Shown here: piece after piece, positions 34,158 through 44,208 of the stretch | How the letters are laid out: each line of letters opens with the position of its first letter | Position numbering within the stretch: the first letter of the stretch is position 1 | From: Sva-07 sp963828415 | Lineage (GTDB): Bacteria > Actinomycetota > Acidimicrobiia > Acidimicrobiales > Ilumatobacteraceae | Direction of reading: 5' to 3' | Length of the DNA stretch: 64,000 nucleotides | Assembly: GCA_963828415.1 (NCBI GenBank) | Contig: CAWHEI010000001.1 | Span: forward strand, 620,001-684,000 | Notes under the pieces: generated by a model | The model's input: the letters and a program-made list of their open reading frames with translations, nothing else | Databases searched by the model: none | Told to the model about the DNA's origin: nothing | Translations under genes and position numbers: made by a program

Positions 34158-35765
34158 TCAGGCGCCGAGGAGTTCCCGGGCGTGCTCGAGCGCCGATTCG
34201 CTGGTGGATCCCGAGAGCATGCGTGCGACCTCGGCGACCCGGTCGTCGCCCTCGATCGGCTGAGCGGACGCGAACGTGTTGCCGTCGGCGACCGACTTGG
34301 CCACCGAGATCTGGGTCGACGCCGCCGCGGCGACCTGGGCGAGGTGCGTGACGACCAGCACCTGGTGATGACGGGCCAGCTCGCCGAGTGCATTGCCGAT
34401 TGCCTGAGCCGCCGTGCCTCCGATTCCGGCGTCGACCTCGTCGAACACCAGGGTGCGGCCGGTGTCGGTCGCCGTGCGTTCGCTGACGCTCGCGGACGAC
34501 AGCACGAGCCGGAGCGCCAGCATCGCCCGTGCGAGTTCGCCGCCGGACGCCACACGGGTCAACGGCAGCAAAGGCGAACCCGGGTTGGCCGCCAGCAGGA
34601 ACTGGACGCGGTCGCCGGGGTGATCGTCGGGGTGCTCGCCGACCTCGACGGCCACCGACGCATGAGGCATCGCCAAACGACGGAGTTCAGCTTCCACCGC
34701 GGCGGCCAGGCGCGGGCCCGCCTCGCGGCGCTGGTGTCCAACCGCTTCGGCAGCCGCCCGCTCTGCGGCGAGCGCGTCCTGGCGATCCTGGTCGAGCGCA
34801 GCCGCTCGCTCGTCGAATCCCTCCAGTTCCCGGAGCCGATCATCGGCCTCGGCGTGGAACGCCATCACGGCAGCGAGGTCGTCGCCGTACTTGCGACGGA
34901 GATTCTTCAACGTCTGGCGACGCTCGCGGATCTCCGCCAGTCGCTCAGGCGCCTCCTCGATCGTCTCACCGTGAGCGCGGACATCGGCGACCACGTCGTC
35001 GAGTTCTGCCAACAGCTCGCGAAGTCGCGCCGCCTGGTCGTCGAACGGACTGCGGCCATCCAGCGCTCCGAGCGCGTTCGACACGGTGTCACGTGCTCCC
35101 CCGTCGTCGCCGAGCGCCGACACCGCACTCGCTGCCGCCTCACGATGCGCTGTCGCGTCGGCCAGCAGGGTCTCCTCGGCGTCGAGCGCCTGATCCTCGT
35201 CGGGGTCGGCCACCCCAGCGGCGGCGAGTTCGTCGACCTGGAAACGAAGCAGGTCGATCTCACGCGCCCGGGCGCGTTCATCACCGCCCAGCGCTGCGAG
35301 TTCCGCGTCGATCTCGGTGAGTCGTGCCCGTGTTGTGCGCAACGGACCCAGATCGATCCCTGCGAACTCGTCGAGCGCCGCTCGTTGCGTCGCTGTCGAC
35401 AGCAACGACTGGTGAGCGTGCTGACCATGCAGGTCGACGATGTCGGCGGCGATCTCGGCGAGTGAACCAACCGTGGCGAGTCGACCATCGAGGTAGGCAC
35501 GAGATCGCCCCTCGGCAGGGATCACCCTGGTGAGGACCCGTTCGTCCCCGGCAGCAGTGACGAATCGACCGTCGATCCGGGCCTCGGTCGCGCCATGACG
35601 CACGATCGAAGCATCAGCACGACCGCCGACGAGCAGCTCGATCGCCTCGACCAGCATCGTCTTGCCGGCACCGGTTTCGCCGGTGACGGCCGTCAGCCCG
35701 GCGCCGAGCGTGAGCTCGACGCGTTCGATGACTCCGAGATTCTCGATGTGGAGTTCCGTCAGCAC
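34158..35765 (-). CDS. recN: DNA repair protein RecN
   Basis: 535 aa SMC-like ATPase in double-strand-break repair. Seen: Walker A GETGAGKT at residues 29-36, a long central coiled coil rich in Ala/Arg/Glu (about 150-345), the ABC signature ASGGELARAM and Walker B TLVFDEVDAGIGG. The GTG start lies 15 nt after nadK and is preceded by GAGG. The 115 bp between recN and pyrG holds only the pyrG ribosome site and no clear terminator. Confidence 0.96.
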   Translation of the reverse strand: MLTELHIENLGVIERVELTLGAGLTAVTGETGAGKTMLVEAIELLVGGRADASIVRHGATEARIDGRFVTAAGDERVLTRVIPAEGRSRAYLDGRLATVGSLAEIAADIVDLHGQHAHQSLLSTATQRAALDEFAGIDLGPLRTTRARLTEIDAELAALGGDERARAREIDLLRFQVDELAAAGVADPDEDQALDAEETLLADATAHREAAASAVSALGDDGGARDTVSNALGALDGRSPFDDQAARLRELLAELDDVVADVRAHGETIEEAPERLAEIRERRQTLKNLRRKYGDDLAAVMAFHAEADDRLRELEGFDERAAALDQDRQDALAAERAAAEAVGHQRREAGPRLAAAVEAELRRLAMPHASVAVEVGEHPDDHPGDRVQFLLAANPGSPLLPLTRVASGGELARAMLALRLVLSSASVSERTATDTGRTLVFDEVDAGIGGTAAQAIGNALGELARHHQVLVVTHLAQVAAAASTQISVAKSVADGNTFASAQPIEGDDRVAEVARMLSGSTSESALEHARELLGA

Positions 35766-35780
35766 TGCGTCGACCTCGGC

Positions 35781-36629
35781 TCAACGATCGGCGAGGCCGA
35801 ACTTCGCCTTCAGGATCTGGTGATAGTGCTCGTCGCCGAAGCGAACGAAATTGGCGGTCGACTCCGACGGTGTACACCGAACGACGTCGCCGTCGTCGAG
35901 CGGCGCGACCGGCTGACCGTCGAGCACCAACTCGGCCACACGGTGGCCGGACACTTCGATCTCGATGGTTTCGGACGGGTCGAGCACCAGGGTGCGATCG
36001 AACAGCATGTGCGGCGACACCGGCGTGAGCAGCATCGCGCGGTGCCGCGGCGACACGACCGGCCCCCGTGCCGACAACGAGTAGGCCGTCGAGCCTGTTG
36101 GGGTTGCCACGATCAGCCCGTCGGCCGCGTAGTACGTGAAGGGCTCGCCGTCGATGCGCGCGAGGAGCCGCACCGTGTGGCCGGACTCGGCCTTCTCGAC
36201 CACCGCTTCGTTGAGCGCCCGCCCGACGACCGAACCGTTCACAGCGACGTCGAGCATCATGCGCCGATCGAGTTTCCACGCCCCCGACTCCGAACCGGCG
36301 ACGAAGCGATCGAGGGTTTCGGTGAGCCGGTCGGGCTCGACCTGGGTGAGGTAGCCGAGTGAGCCGAGGTTGACGCCCAATACCGGCACCGGGGCACCTT
36401 CGAGCAGCCGAACACTGCGCAGCATCGTGCCGTCACCACCCAGGCTGAGCACCAGGTCGGCCTCAGCGAGCGGGCGCATGCTCGCGCACTCCCCCAGGTC
36501 GAGCGCGTCGGCATCGGCGACGGGCATCCAGAACACGACCTCGTGATCGGTGCACCACGCGGCAGCCTGTTCAGCGAGCGCTCGCGCGGTGGAACGTTCG
36601 TGGTGCGCGACGACCGCAATGCTCGTCAC
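35781..36629 (-). CDS. nadK: NAD kinase
   Basis: 282 aa. It phosphorylates NAD to NADP. Seen: the GGDGT motif at residues 64-68, LGVNLGSLGYLTQ, LNEAVVEK (NE/D motif) and the glycine-rich TPTGSTAYSLSA. The GTG start overlaps the tlyA stop (GTGA). The tlyA, nadK, recN order is the standard actinobacterial cluster. Confidence 0.96.
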   Translation of the reverse strand: MTSIAVVAHHERSTARALAEQAAAWCTDHEVVFWMPVADADALDLGECASMRPLAEADLVLSLGGDGTMLRSVRLLEGAPVPVLGVNLGSLGYLTQVEPDRLTETLDRFVAGSESGAWKLDRRMMLDVAVNGSVVGRALNEAVVEKAESGHTVRLLARIDGEPFTYYAADGLIVATPTGSTAYSLSARGPVVSPRHRAMLLTPVSPHMLFDRTLVLDPSETIEIEVSGHRVAELVLDGQPVAPLDDGDVVRCTPSESTANFVRFGDEHYHQILKAKFGLADR

Positions 36630-37381
36630 GGGGCGCTCGTCGGTGCTGTTGTCGCATGAACGAGGAACTCCCGATTGCCGTCAGCACCCATGATCGGCGA
36701 GTCGGTCCAACCGAGCACCGAGCAACCGGAAGCGACCAGAGCCCGGTCGATCTCGAGGCGCACTCGATCGTGGATGGCCGGGTCGGTGATGATGCCGCGA
36801 CCGCGGTCGACCTCTTGGCGACCGGCTTCGAACTGCGGCTTCACGAGGAGCACCATGGGCGACCCAGGTTGGCACAGCGTGGTCAGTACGGGGATCACCA
36901 GCTGCAAGGAGATGAACGAGAGATCGCCGACCACGAGGTCGACGAGACCGCCGATGTCGTCGACCGACACGTGGCGAACGTTGTGTCGTTCGAGATTCGT
37001 GACCCGGCAGTCGGCTCGGAGTCGCTCGTGCAACTGGCCGTGGCCGACATCGAGCGCCACCACGTGCGTCGCCCCGCGTTGCAACAGGCAGTCGGTGAAA
37101 CCGCCGGTCGATGCACCGACGTCGAGCGCTCGGCACCCCTGAACATCGAGGCCGAACACGTCGAGCGCGACATCGAGCTTTGTCGCACCGCGGCCGACGA
37201 ACTTCGGTGGCGGCCCCTCGATGACGAGGGCGTCGCCGGGTGAGACCTGACGAGCGGACTTGTCCGCGACGGATCCGTTGACCAGTACCCGGTTCGCGGC
37301 GATCAGTTGCTGTGCCTCGGTGCGACTCGCGGTGAGCTCTCGACGCACCAACTCGGCGTCGAGTCGTCGACGTGCACCCAC
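36626..37381 (-). CDS. tlyA: TlyA-type rRNA 2'-O-methyltransferase
   Basis: 251 aa. An N-terminal S4 domain (RRLDAELVRRELTASRTEAQQLIAANRVLVNG) is fused to a FtsJ-like methyltransferase with ALDVGASTGGFTDCLLQ, DLSFISL and LVKPQFEAG. TlyA methylates 16S and 23S rRNA cytidines in mycobacteria and makes ribosomes sensitive to capreomycin. The GTG start lies 7 nt after the histone-like gene. Older annotations call it haemolysin, which does not describe the enzyme. Confidence 0.95.
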   Translation of the reverse strand: MGARRRLDAELVRRELTASRTEAQQLIAANRVLVNGSVADKSARQVSPGDALVIEGPPPKFVGRGATKLDVALDVFGLDVQGCRALDVGASTGGFTDCLLQRGATHVVALDVGHGQLHERLRADCRVTNLERHNVRHVSVDDIGGLVDLVVGDLSFISLQLVIPVLTTLCQPGSPMVLLVKPQFEAGRQEVDRGRGIITDPAIHDRVRLEIDRALVASGCSVLGWTDSPIMGADGNREFLVHATTAPTSAP

Positions 37382-37388
37382 CCCCGGC

Positions 37389-37898
37389 TCAGCCGGCGAC
37401 AGTGGGAGAGGCAGCTGCCTTCTTGGCAGGAGCCTTCTTGGCCGGCGCCTTCTTGGCCGGAGCCTTCTTCGCTGGGGCCTTCTTCTTCGCCGGCGCCTTC
37501 TTGGCAGGAGCTTTCTTCTTCGCCGGTGCCTTCTTCGCTGGAGCCTTCTTCTTGGCAGGGGCCTTCTTGGCCGGAGCGCTCTTCTGCGCCGCTTCGATGT
37601 TGGCCTTCACGCGTTCGGCGATTCGCTCAGCGAGTTCCTCGAAACGGTCCTCGAACTCGTCGAAACGTTCCGAGAGCCAGCTCATCTGCTTCGAAACCTC
37701 GCGTTGCACGTCCTCGCTCAGTCGATCGGAGGTTTCGCGCCCACGCTCGAGCAGCGTCTGCACGGCGCGTTCGGCGTCTGCACGGCGAACCTCGCCCGCT
37801 TTCACGAGTGCCTTCACGATGGACTCCGCTTGTTTGCGGGAGGTGTCGGAGAACTCCGTACCTGCGTCGACGAGCCGTTGAACAGTCGTTGTTGCCAT
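37389..37898 (-). CDS. PhaF-like protein with histone-type KKAP tail
   Basis: 169 aa. Residues 1-105 are an amphipathic helical region, with predicted coiled coil around 60-100 (SWLSERFDEFEDRFEELAERIAE), resembling phasins. Residues 108-160 are ten units of APAKK or APAKKK, a histone H1-like basic tail. PhaF proteins of this build tie storage granules to DNA; others act as nucleoid proteins. It lies upstream of tlyA, so it is probably co-transcribed with tlyA, nadK and recN. No PHA synthase is visible in the window, so granule binding is uncertain. Confidence 0.75.
   Translation of the reverse strand: MATTTVQRLVDAGTEFSDTSRKQAESIVKALVKAGEVRRADAERAVQTLLERGRETSDRLSEDVQREVSKQMSWLSERFDEFEDRFEELAERIAERVKANIEAAQKSAPAKKAPAKKKAPAKKAPAKKKAPAKKAPAKKKAPAKKAPAKKAPAKKAPAKKAAASPTVAG
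37419..37577 (-). repeat. Coding repeat for ten APAKK/APAKKK units
   Basis: Ten tandem 15- or 18-nt units inside the PhaF-like gene encode Ala-Pro-Ala-Lys-Lys(-Lys). Unit order is 5,6,5,6,5,6,5,5,5,5 residues. Third-position differences between units show it is not a recent perfect duplication. Confidence 0.9.
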
Positions 37899-37904
37899 AC
37901 GTTC

Positions 37905-37910
37905 AGGTTA
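37905..37910 (-). promoter_or_regulatory. TAACCT -10 element, leaderless start of PhaF-like gene
   Basis: Minus-strand TAACCT ends 6 nt before the ATG at 37898; there is no Shine-Dalgarno sequence. Confidence 0.5.
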
Positions 37911-37937
37911 GTGCTCTGGACGACGAGGCGCTCCCGA

Positions 37938-38795
37938 TCATGCGCCCCCGGTGAGTTCCCTCGCCACTTCGGCGAGGTCGGCTGCGTCGAGTGCCACCCG
38001 CGTGGTCTCGTCGAGCCTCACATCGGCACCGTTCACACCCGATCGAACCAGAGCGAACGGGCAACCCAACCGTGCAGCGAAGAGCCCATCGGTCTCCGGG
38101 CGATCGCCGACCATCATGACCCGCAGCGGATCGAAGCCATCGAGCGACCTCGTGAGCATCGACGCAACCAGCATTGCGAGCGGTTGATGCGGTTTGCCGG
38201 CGATCACGGGCACCACTCCCGACGCGGTGGCCACCGCAGCGAGGATCGATCCACCTCCGGGCAGCAGACCGTCAGGCGTGGGATAGGTGCTGTCGGTGTT
38301 GGTACCGATCAGACGGCCACAACGACGCGCCGCGCTGGCTGCAACCGCGAGTCGGTCGTAGTCGAAGTCGCGGTGCATGCCCACCACGACGGCGTCGATC
38401 GACTCGGTCAACGCCTGACCCTCGTTGACCACGACTTCGACACCAGCACCCTCCAGCGCCTCGACGACGCCCGGCCCGCCGGCGACGAGAACACGCTGGC
38501 CCGCCTCGACCAGTGACGTGACCGCCATTGCCGAGCTCACCACATCGCCCGTGGCGTCGATCCCGACACTGCCCAGCGCCCGTTCATGGTCGGCGACCGT
38601 CGCCGCGGAATTGTTGGTGACGAACAGCACTCGACGGCCTGAACTGCGCAACGCCGCCACAGCGTCGACCGACCCCGCGATCGGCTCGTGGGCGAGCCAC
38701 ACCACGCCGTCGAGATCGCAGAGCACGGTGTCGATGGCCTTGATCCAGTCGGGCACGACGTCGATCGTTGCAGTCGCGGCACCGGGTCGTGACAT
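37938..38795 (-). CDS. HAD-IIA phosphatase (NagD/Rv1692-like)
   Basis: 285 aa. Seen: the nucleophile LCDLDGVVWL near residue 33, VTNNSAA, GKPHQPLA and MVGDRPETDGLFAARLG. This is the subclass with a large cap, acting on sugar or glycerol phosphates. In mycobacteria the syntenic Rv1692, next to tlyA, is a glycerol-3-phosphate phosphatase. The ATG at 38795 is only 9 nt from the divergent GTG at 38805; a GTG at 38756 is an alternative start that would leave room for promoters. Confidence 0.88.
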   Translation of the reverse strand: MSRPGAATATIDVVPDWIKAIDTVLCDLDGVVWLAHEPIAGSVDAVAALRSSGRRVLFVTNNSAATVADHERALGSVGIDATGDVVSSAMAVTSLVEAGQRVLVAGGPGVVEALEGAGVEVVVNEGQALTESIDAVVVGMHRDFDYDRLAVAASAARRCGRLIGTNTDSTYPTPDGLLPGGGSILAAVATASGVVPVIAGKPHQPLAMLVASMLTRSLDGFDPLRVMMVGDRPETDGLFAARLGCPFALVRSGVNGADVRLDETTRVALDAADLAEVARELTGGA

Positions 38796-38804
38796 CCTGT
38801 CGTC

Positions 38805-39989
38805 GTGCCACGATTCACGCCGTTCCCCGCCCTGCGCTACTGCGACCCCGAGATCGACGACCTGATCGCTCCACCGTACGACGTGTTGTCGGAGGCCGAT
38901 CTCGACGAACTGGGTGGTCGCAGTCGCTGGAACATCACGCATGTCGACGTCCCCCGCGAGTCCGCCGGTGCCGGACGCTACGACGCCGCTGCCGCCACGC
39001 TGAGCGAGTGGATCGATGCCGGCGTGATGGCCTACGACGACACGCCGACCTTCACGATCTACCGGATGCGGTTCACCGATGCGTCCGGCGCCGCTCGCGA
39101 CATCGTGGGCGTCCTCGGGGGTCTCGAGGTGGTCGACGAAGGGGCCGGCGGTGTGCTCCCCCACGAGCGCGTCACGCCGAAGGCCTCGACGGATCGGCTC
39201 GACCTGACGCGAGCGACCACGACGAACCTCTCACCAGTGTGGGGGTTGTCGTTGGCGAGCGGACTCACTGCGTTGTTGTCCGAGCCCGGCGAACCGCTGG
39301 CCTCGGTGACCGTCGATGGCGTGGAACACGTCGTCGAGCGCGTCTCCGACCCCGACCGGATCCGCGCGATCGCCGACAAGATCGGCACCGACGACGTGCT
39401 GATCGCCGATGGCCACCATCGCTACGGCATCAGCCGCACGTATCGCGACGAGGTACGAGCGGCGAACGGTGACCGATCGAATCCGGCGGACGAGACGTTG
39501 GCCTTCGTCAACGAGTTGGTCGCCGACCAGCTGTCGGTCGAGGCGATTCACCGCCTCTACCGCGACGTCGCCATCGACGAGCTGCTGTCAGCGCTCGATA
39601 CCTGTTTCGAGCGCAGCGATGCCGGCATGCCTGACCGTACGACGCTGTCGACGATGGACGCGGATGCCGTCTTGTGCCTCGTCACCGGCGACGGAACCGC
39701 CCAGTGGCTGCGACCGCGAGCCGGCGCGTTCGACGGTGTCCGGTCCCTCGACGGCGCATGGCTCGAGCATGCGCTCGCCGACGTCGAGCACACGGTCGCG
39801 TATCAACACGGCGTCGACCACGCCGTCGACGCCGTGGTGTCGGGCGCGGCGGCAGCAGCGGTGCTGATCCGGCCGGTCAGCATCGCGGAGATCGAGCGAA
39901 CAGCGCGCGAAGGCGTCCTGATGCCGCCGAAGTCGACGTTCTTCACGCCGAAACTCCGGACCGGTCTGGTGGTGCGCAGCCTCGTCTGA
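38805..39989 (+). CDS. DUF1015 family protein
   Basis: 394 aa. Seen: the N-terminal FPALRYCDPEIDDLIAPPYDVLSEADLDEL and the signature LIADGHHRYGISRTYRDE of DUF1015, a widespread family sometimes linked to phosphoserine or SerC-like metabolism but without an agreed reaction. The GTG start is divergent from the HAD-IIA gene. The 3' end lies 9 nt from the convergent SSB-like gene. The function is not assigned. Confidence 0.85.
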   Translation: MPRFTPFPALRYCDPEIDDLIAPPYDVLSEADLDELGGRSRWNITHVDVPRESAGAGRYDAAAATLSEWIDAGVMAYDDTPTFTIYRMRFTDASGAARDIVGVLGGLEVVDEGAGGVLPHERVTPKASTDRLDLTRATTTNLSPVWGLSLASGLTALLSEPGEPLASVTVDGVEHVVERVSDPDRIRAIADKIGTDDVLIADGHHRYGISRTYRDEVRAANGDRSNPADETLAFVNELVADQLSVEAIHRLYRDVAIDELLSALDTCFERSDAGMPDRTTLSTMDADAVLCLVTGDGTAQWLRPRAGAFDGVRSLDGAWLEHALADVEHTVAYQHGVDHAVDAVVSGAAAAAVLIRPVSIAEIERTAREGVLMPPKSTFFTPKLRTGLVVRSLV

Positions 39990-39998
39990 CGCGAGTGC

Positions 39999-40385
39999 TC
40001 AGGCCACGAGGTCGAGCACCCGGTCGGCCGCCACGTGCAGGGCGGTGGCGATGCGCTTGCGTTGCCGCGTCGGCACAACAGCTTCGGCGACGACTTCGGT
40101 TCGGCTCTGGGTGGCGCCACCGACGCGGAAGAATCGTCGACGGACCGTGCCGATCACCACCACCTCGGCACCGGAGGTGACGATGCCGAGTTGAGCCGCC
40201 GTCGGATCGTGCCAGGCCACCGGGACCGACACGGTGATCTCGCGGCCGTCCGATTCGGTGATGGTGCTCACGTCGAACTGCACGACGGCGCCACCGCCAG
40301 GCAGCTCGCGCACGTTCGGGTCGGCGTGTATCGCTCCGCGGATGACGGCGATGTTGCCGAGCGGGGTGTGGCGTTGTTTGGTCAT
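39999..40385 (-). CDS. SSB-like OB-fold protein
   Basis: 128 aa. The N-terminal half resembles single-stranded DNA-binding proteins (GNIAVIRGAIHADPNVRELPGGGAVVQFDVST, then VPVAWHDP and VVVIGTVRRRFFR). It has no long linker and no acidic C-terminal tip, so it is unlikely to be the main replication SSB; an accessory or competence-type SSB fits better. AGGGAG lies 7 nt before the ATG. Single gene, divergent from the oxidoreductase. Confidence 0.8.
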   Translation of the reverse strand: MTKQRHTPLGNIAVIRGAIHADPNVRELPGGGAVVQFDVSTITESDGREITVSVPVAWHDPTAAQLGIVTSGAEVVVIGTVRRRFFRVGGATQSRTEVVAEAVVPTRQRKRIATALHVAADRVLDLVA

Positions 40386-40441
40386 GGTGGACTCCCTTGT
40401 GGTGATGATCCAGCGGGGAGGAGTCGGTCACCGGCCACCAT

Positions 40442-40476
40442 AGAGATCCCCTGTCACAGAGATCCCCTGTCACAGA
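40442..40476 (+). repeat. Tandem 16-bp repeat in a divergent promoter region
   Basis: AGAGATCCCCTGTCAC occurs twice back to back (40442-40457 and 40458-40473), followed by a third AGA. It lies in the 115 bp between the SSB-like and oxidoreductase start codons, immediately upstream of the oxidoreductase -10 element. It may be a pair of regulator sites or a slippage duplication. Confidence 0.75.
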
Positions 40477-40487
40477 CTTCTCGTTGC

Positions 40488-40493
40488 TACGGT
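40488..40493 (+). promoter_or_regulatory. TAnnnT -10 element, leaderless start of the oxidoreductase gene
   Basis: TACGGT ends 7 nt before the second of two adjacent ATG codons (40501), which supports that codon as the start. Confidence 0.4.
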
Positions 40494-40500
40494 CCTGATG

Positions 40501-41493
40501 ATGAGCGACCACTCCGAGCAGACACCGTTGAGGTGGGGAATCGCCGCGACCGGCTCGATTGCAGCGAGCATGTGCGAGGCGCTGCGGACCCTCCCGGGAG
40601 CGGACATCGCCGCTGTCGGTTCTCGGTCCCAGGAGTCTGCCGACCAGTTCGCCCAACGGTTCGGGATTCCGCGTGCGCACGGCAGCTACGACGCACTGTG
40701 GGCAGATGACCAGGTCGACATCGTCTACATCGCCTCGCCGCACAGTCATCACCACGCGATGACGATCGCTGCCCTCGATGCGGGCAAGCACGTGCTGTGC
40801 GAGAAGGCGTTCGCCGTCAATGCCGCCCAGGCTCGAGAGATGGTCGACGCCGCGGCTCGAAACCAACGGTTCCTGATGGAGGCGATGTGGACCTGGTTCA
40901 TCCCGGCCGTCGTCGACATCCGCCAACGCGTGCTCGATGGCGAGATCGGCGAGCTGAAAGTGATCGAGGCCAACTTCGCCATCCCGGTCCACGATCCGAA
41001 CGGACGACATCGTCGGCTCGATCTCGCGGGCGGAGCAATGCTCGACATCGGAATCTACCCCGTCACGTTCGCCCGATTCCTCGCGGGCGACCCGGTCGAG
41101 GCGAAGGTCAGCGGCATCCTCGGCGAGACGGGTGTCGACGCGACGGTCGGCGGCGTCGTCACCTACTCGAGCGGCGCACTGGGCGTGTTCCACACGTCGC
41201 TCGACATGATGAGCAGCCTCGGCGCGTCGATCTACGGCACACTCGGTCGCATCGACGTCGACGCCCCATTCTGGTTCCCGACCGGCTTCACCGTCCGACT
41301 CGCCGGCGAGGAGCCCTTCCACATCGAGATGCCCAATCACGGGCTCGCCCACGAAGCGGCGCACGCGATGGAGCGCATCCACAGCGGTCATCTCGAGAGC
41401 GACGTGATCCCACTGGCCACCACCGTGTCGACGATGGAGTTGCTCGACGACATCCGAGCCCAGCTCGGTGTGGTCTACCCCGAGGAGCGCTGA
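40501..41493 (+). CDS. Gfo/Idh/MocA family NAD(P)-dependent oxidoreductase
   Basis: 330 aa. An N-terminal Rossmann fold (RWGIAATGSIAASMCEAL), the family motif VYIASPHSHHHAM, the conserved EKAF (EKP motif with Ala for Pro region) and a C-terminal domain with GGAMLDIGIYPVTFARFL. Members oxidise or reduce sugars, inositols or dihydrodiols. The first ATG is at 40498; I prefer 40501 for promoter spacing. The substrate is unknown and the neighbours do not help. Confidence 0.87.
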   Translation: MSDHSEQTPLRWGIAATGSIAASMCEALRTLPGADIAAVGSRSQESADQFAQRFGIPRAHGSYDALWADDQVDIVYIASPHSHHHAMTIAALDAGKHVLCEKAFAVNAAQAREMVDAAARNQRFLMEAMWTWFIPAVVDIRQRVLDGEIGELKVIEANFAIPVHDPNGRHRRLDLAGGAMLDIGIYPVTFARFLAGDPVEAKVSGILGETGVDATVGGVVTYSSGALGVFHTSLDMMSSLGASIYGTLGRIDVDAPFWFPTGFTVRLAGEEPFHIEMPNHGLAHEAAHAMERIHSGHLESDVIPLATTVSTMELLDDIRAQLGVVYPEER

Positions 41494-41499
41494 CGCCGG

Positions 41500-42410
41500 T
41501 CAGCTGGGATAGTCGGCGAACGAGGCCTTGAAGACGCCTTGGTGCAGCAGCACGGTTGCGGCATGTGCGCCGGTGGCGGCATCGGTGATCGTCGACTCGG
41601 TCCAGTACGACTCGACCCGTTTGGTCTGGCCGATGCCGACCAGGGTGTGTTCGACGAGATACGGCTGATCGACGAACACCGGTCCGTCGACGAAGCGCAC
41701 TTCGAGGTCGATGAACAGTCCGACCGCGGGGCCACGCACCGGGAAGTGAACGTTCGACCGGTGAGCGATGACGCTGATCATCTCGGTGGGCACGATCGGT
41801 CGACCCCACGGGCTGTCGCCATCGGCCAGGTACCACGATGAGTGTTCGGTGATCCGCTCGAGCTTCTGGGCGAGGCTGAAGGGATAGAGGTTCCCGTTGT
41901 GGTCGTCGAATCCCATCTTCACCGGCTCGGGCACGGTCACGTGCATGCCGATCTCGAGCTGGTCGACGATGTACAGGTCGCCGGGATCTCCGAGCCCGCG
42001 CTGGCGACGCTCGTCGAGTTCGGTCGTGTCGTCGCGACCGATCGACGCCGTCCCCGTCAGCACCGGCGTTGCATCAGCCTTCTCCGCGCCGATTCGAGCC
42101 AACGTCGACGTCACCGGTTCGAGGGCAGCGCGCACCTGCTCGCCTTCGACGACCATGTTCAAGAAGTGCGAGCTCACGCAGCCCTGTTCGAACCACCTCT
42201 GCCCCCAACGCTCGACCGCCAGCGGGTCGATCTGGCTGAAGTGCGTCGGCCCTTCGATCGGCGCGCCCGCCAATCCGAGCTTCGCCGCCGTCTCGTCGTC
42301 ATGAACGCTCGTGTGCCCGGCGTACTCCTGCTCGGCGAGCATCTGTGCCGGGGCCCGCAGTGGCCCGACCAGCGTCTCGCCGTCGCGGGCGATCTCGGTG
42401 TCGAAACTCA

Positions 42411-42411
<1 letters not shown>
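41500..42411 (-). CDS. Hot-dog-fold-like (MaoC-type) protein of unknown function
   Basis: 303 aa. Not firmly recognised. The N-terminal half has AGAPIEGPTHFSQIDPLAVERWG, similar in spirit to MaoC-like hydratase/thioesterase entry motifs. The C-terminal half has strand-rich RSNVHFPVRGPAVGLFIDLEVRFVDGPVFVDQPYLVEHTLVGIGQTKRVESYW, which looks like a second hot-dog. No signal peptide or membrane segment. The ATG shares one base with the aspS stop (TGATG). It is last of the aspS run and convergent with the oxidoreductase. Possible acyl-thioester or small-molecule binding; unproven. Confidence 0.6.
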
Positions 42412-44201
<1,790 letters not shown>

Positions 44202-44208
44202 GTGGGAA

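Noticed and set aside
36626..37381. Haemolysin
   Set aside because: The S4 plus FtsJ-like methyltransferase layout identifies the rRNA methyltransferase TlyA.
37419..37577. CRISPR-like array
   Set aside because: The units are 15 or 18 nt with no spacers, stay in frame and encode a Lys/Ala/Pro tail.
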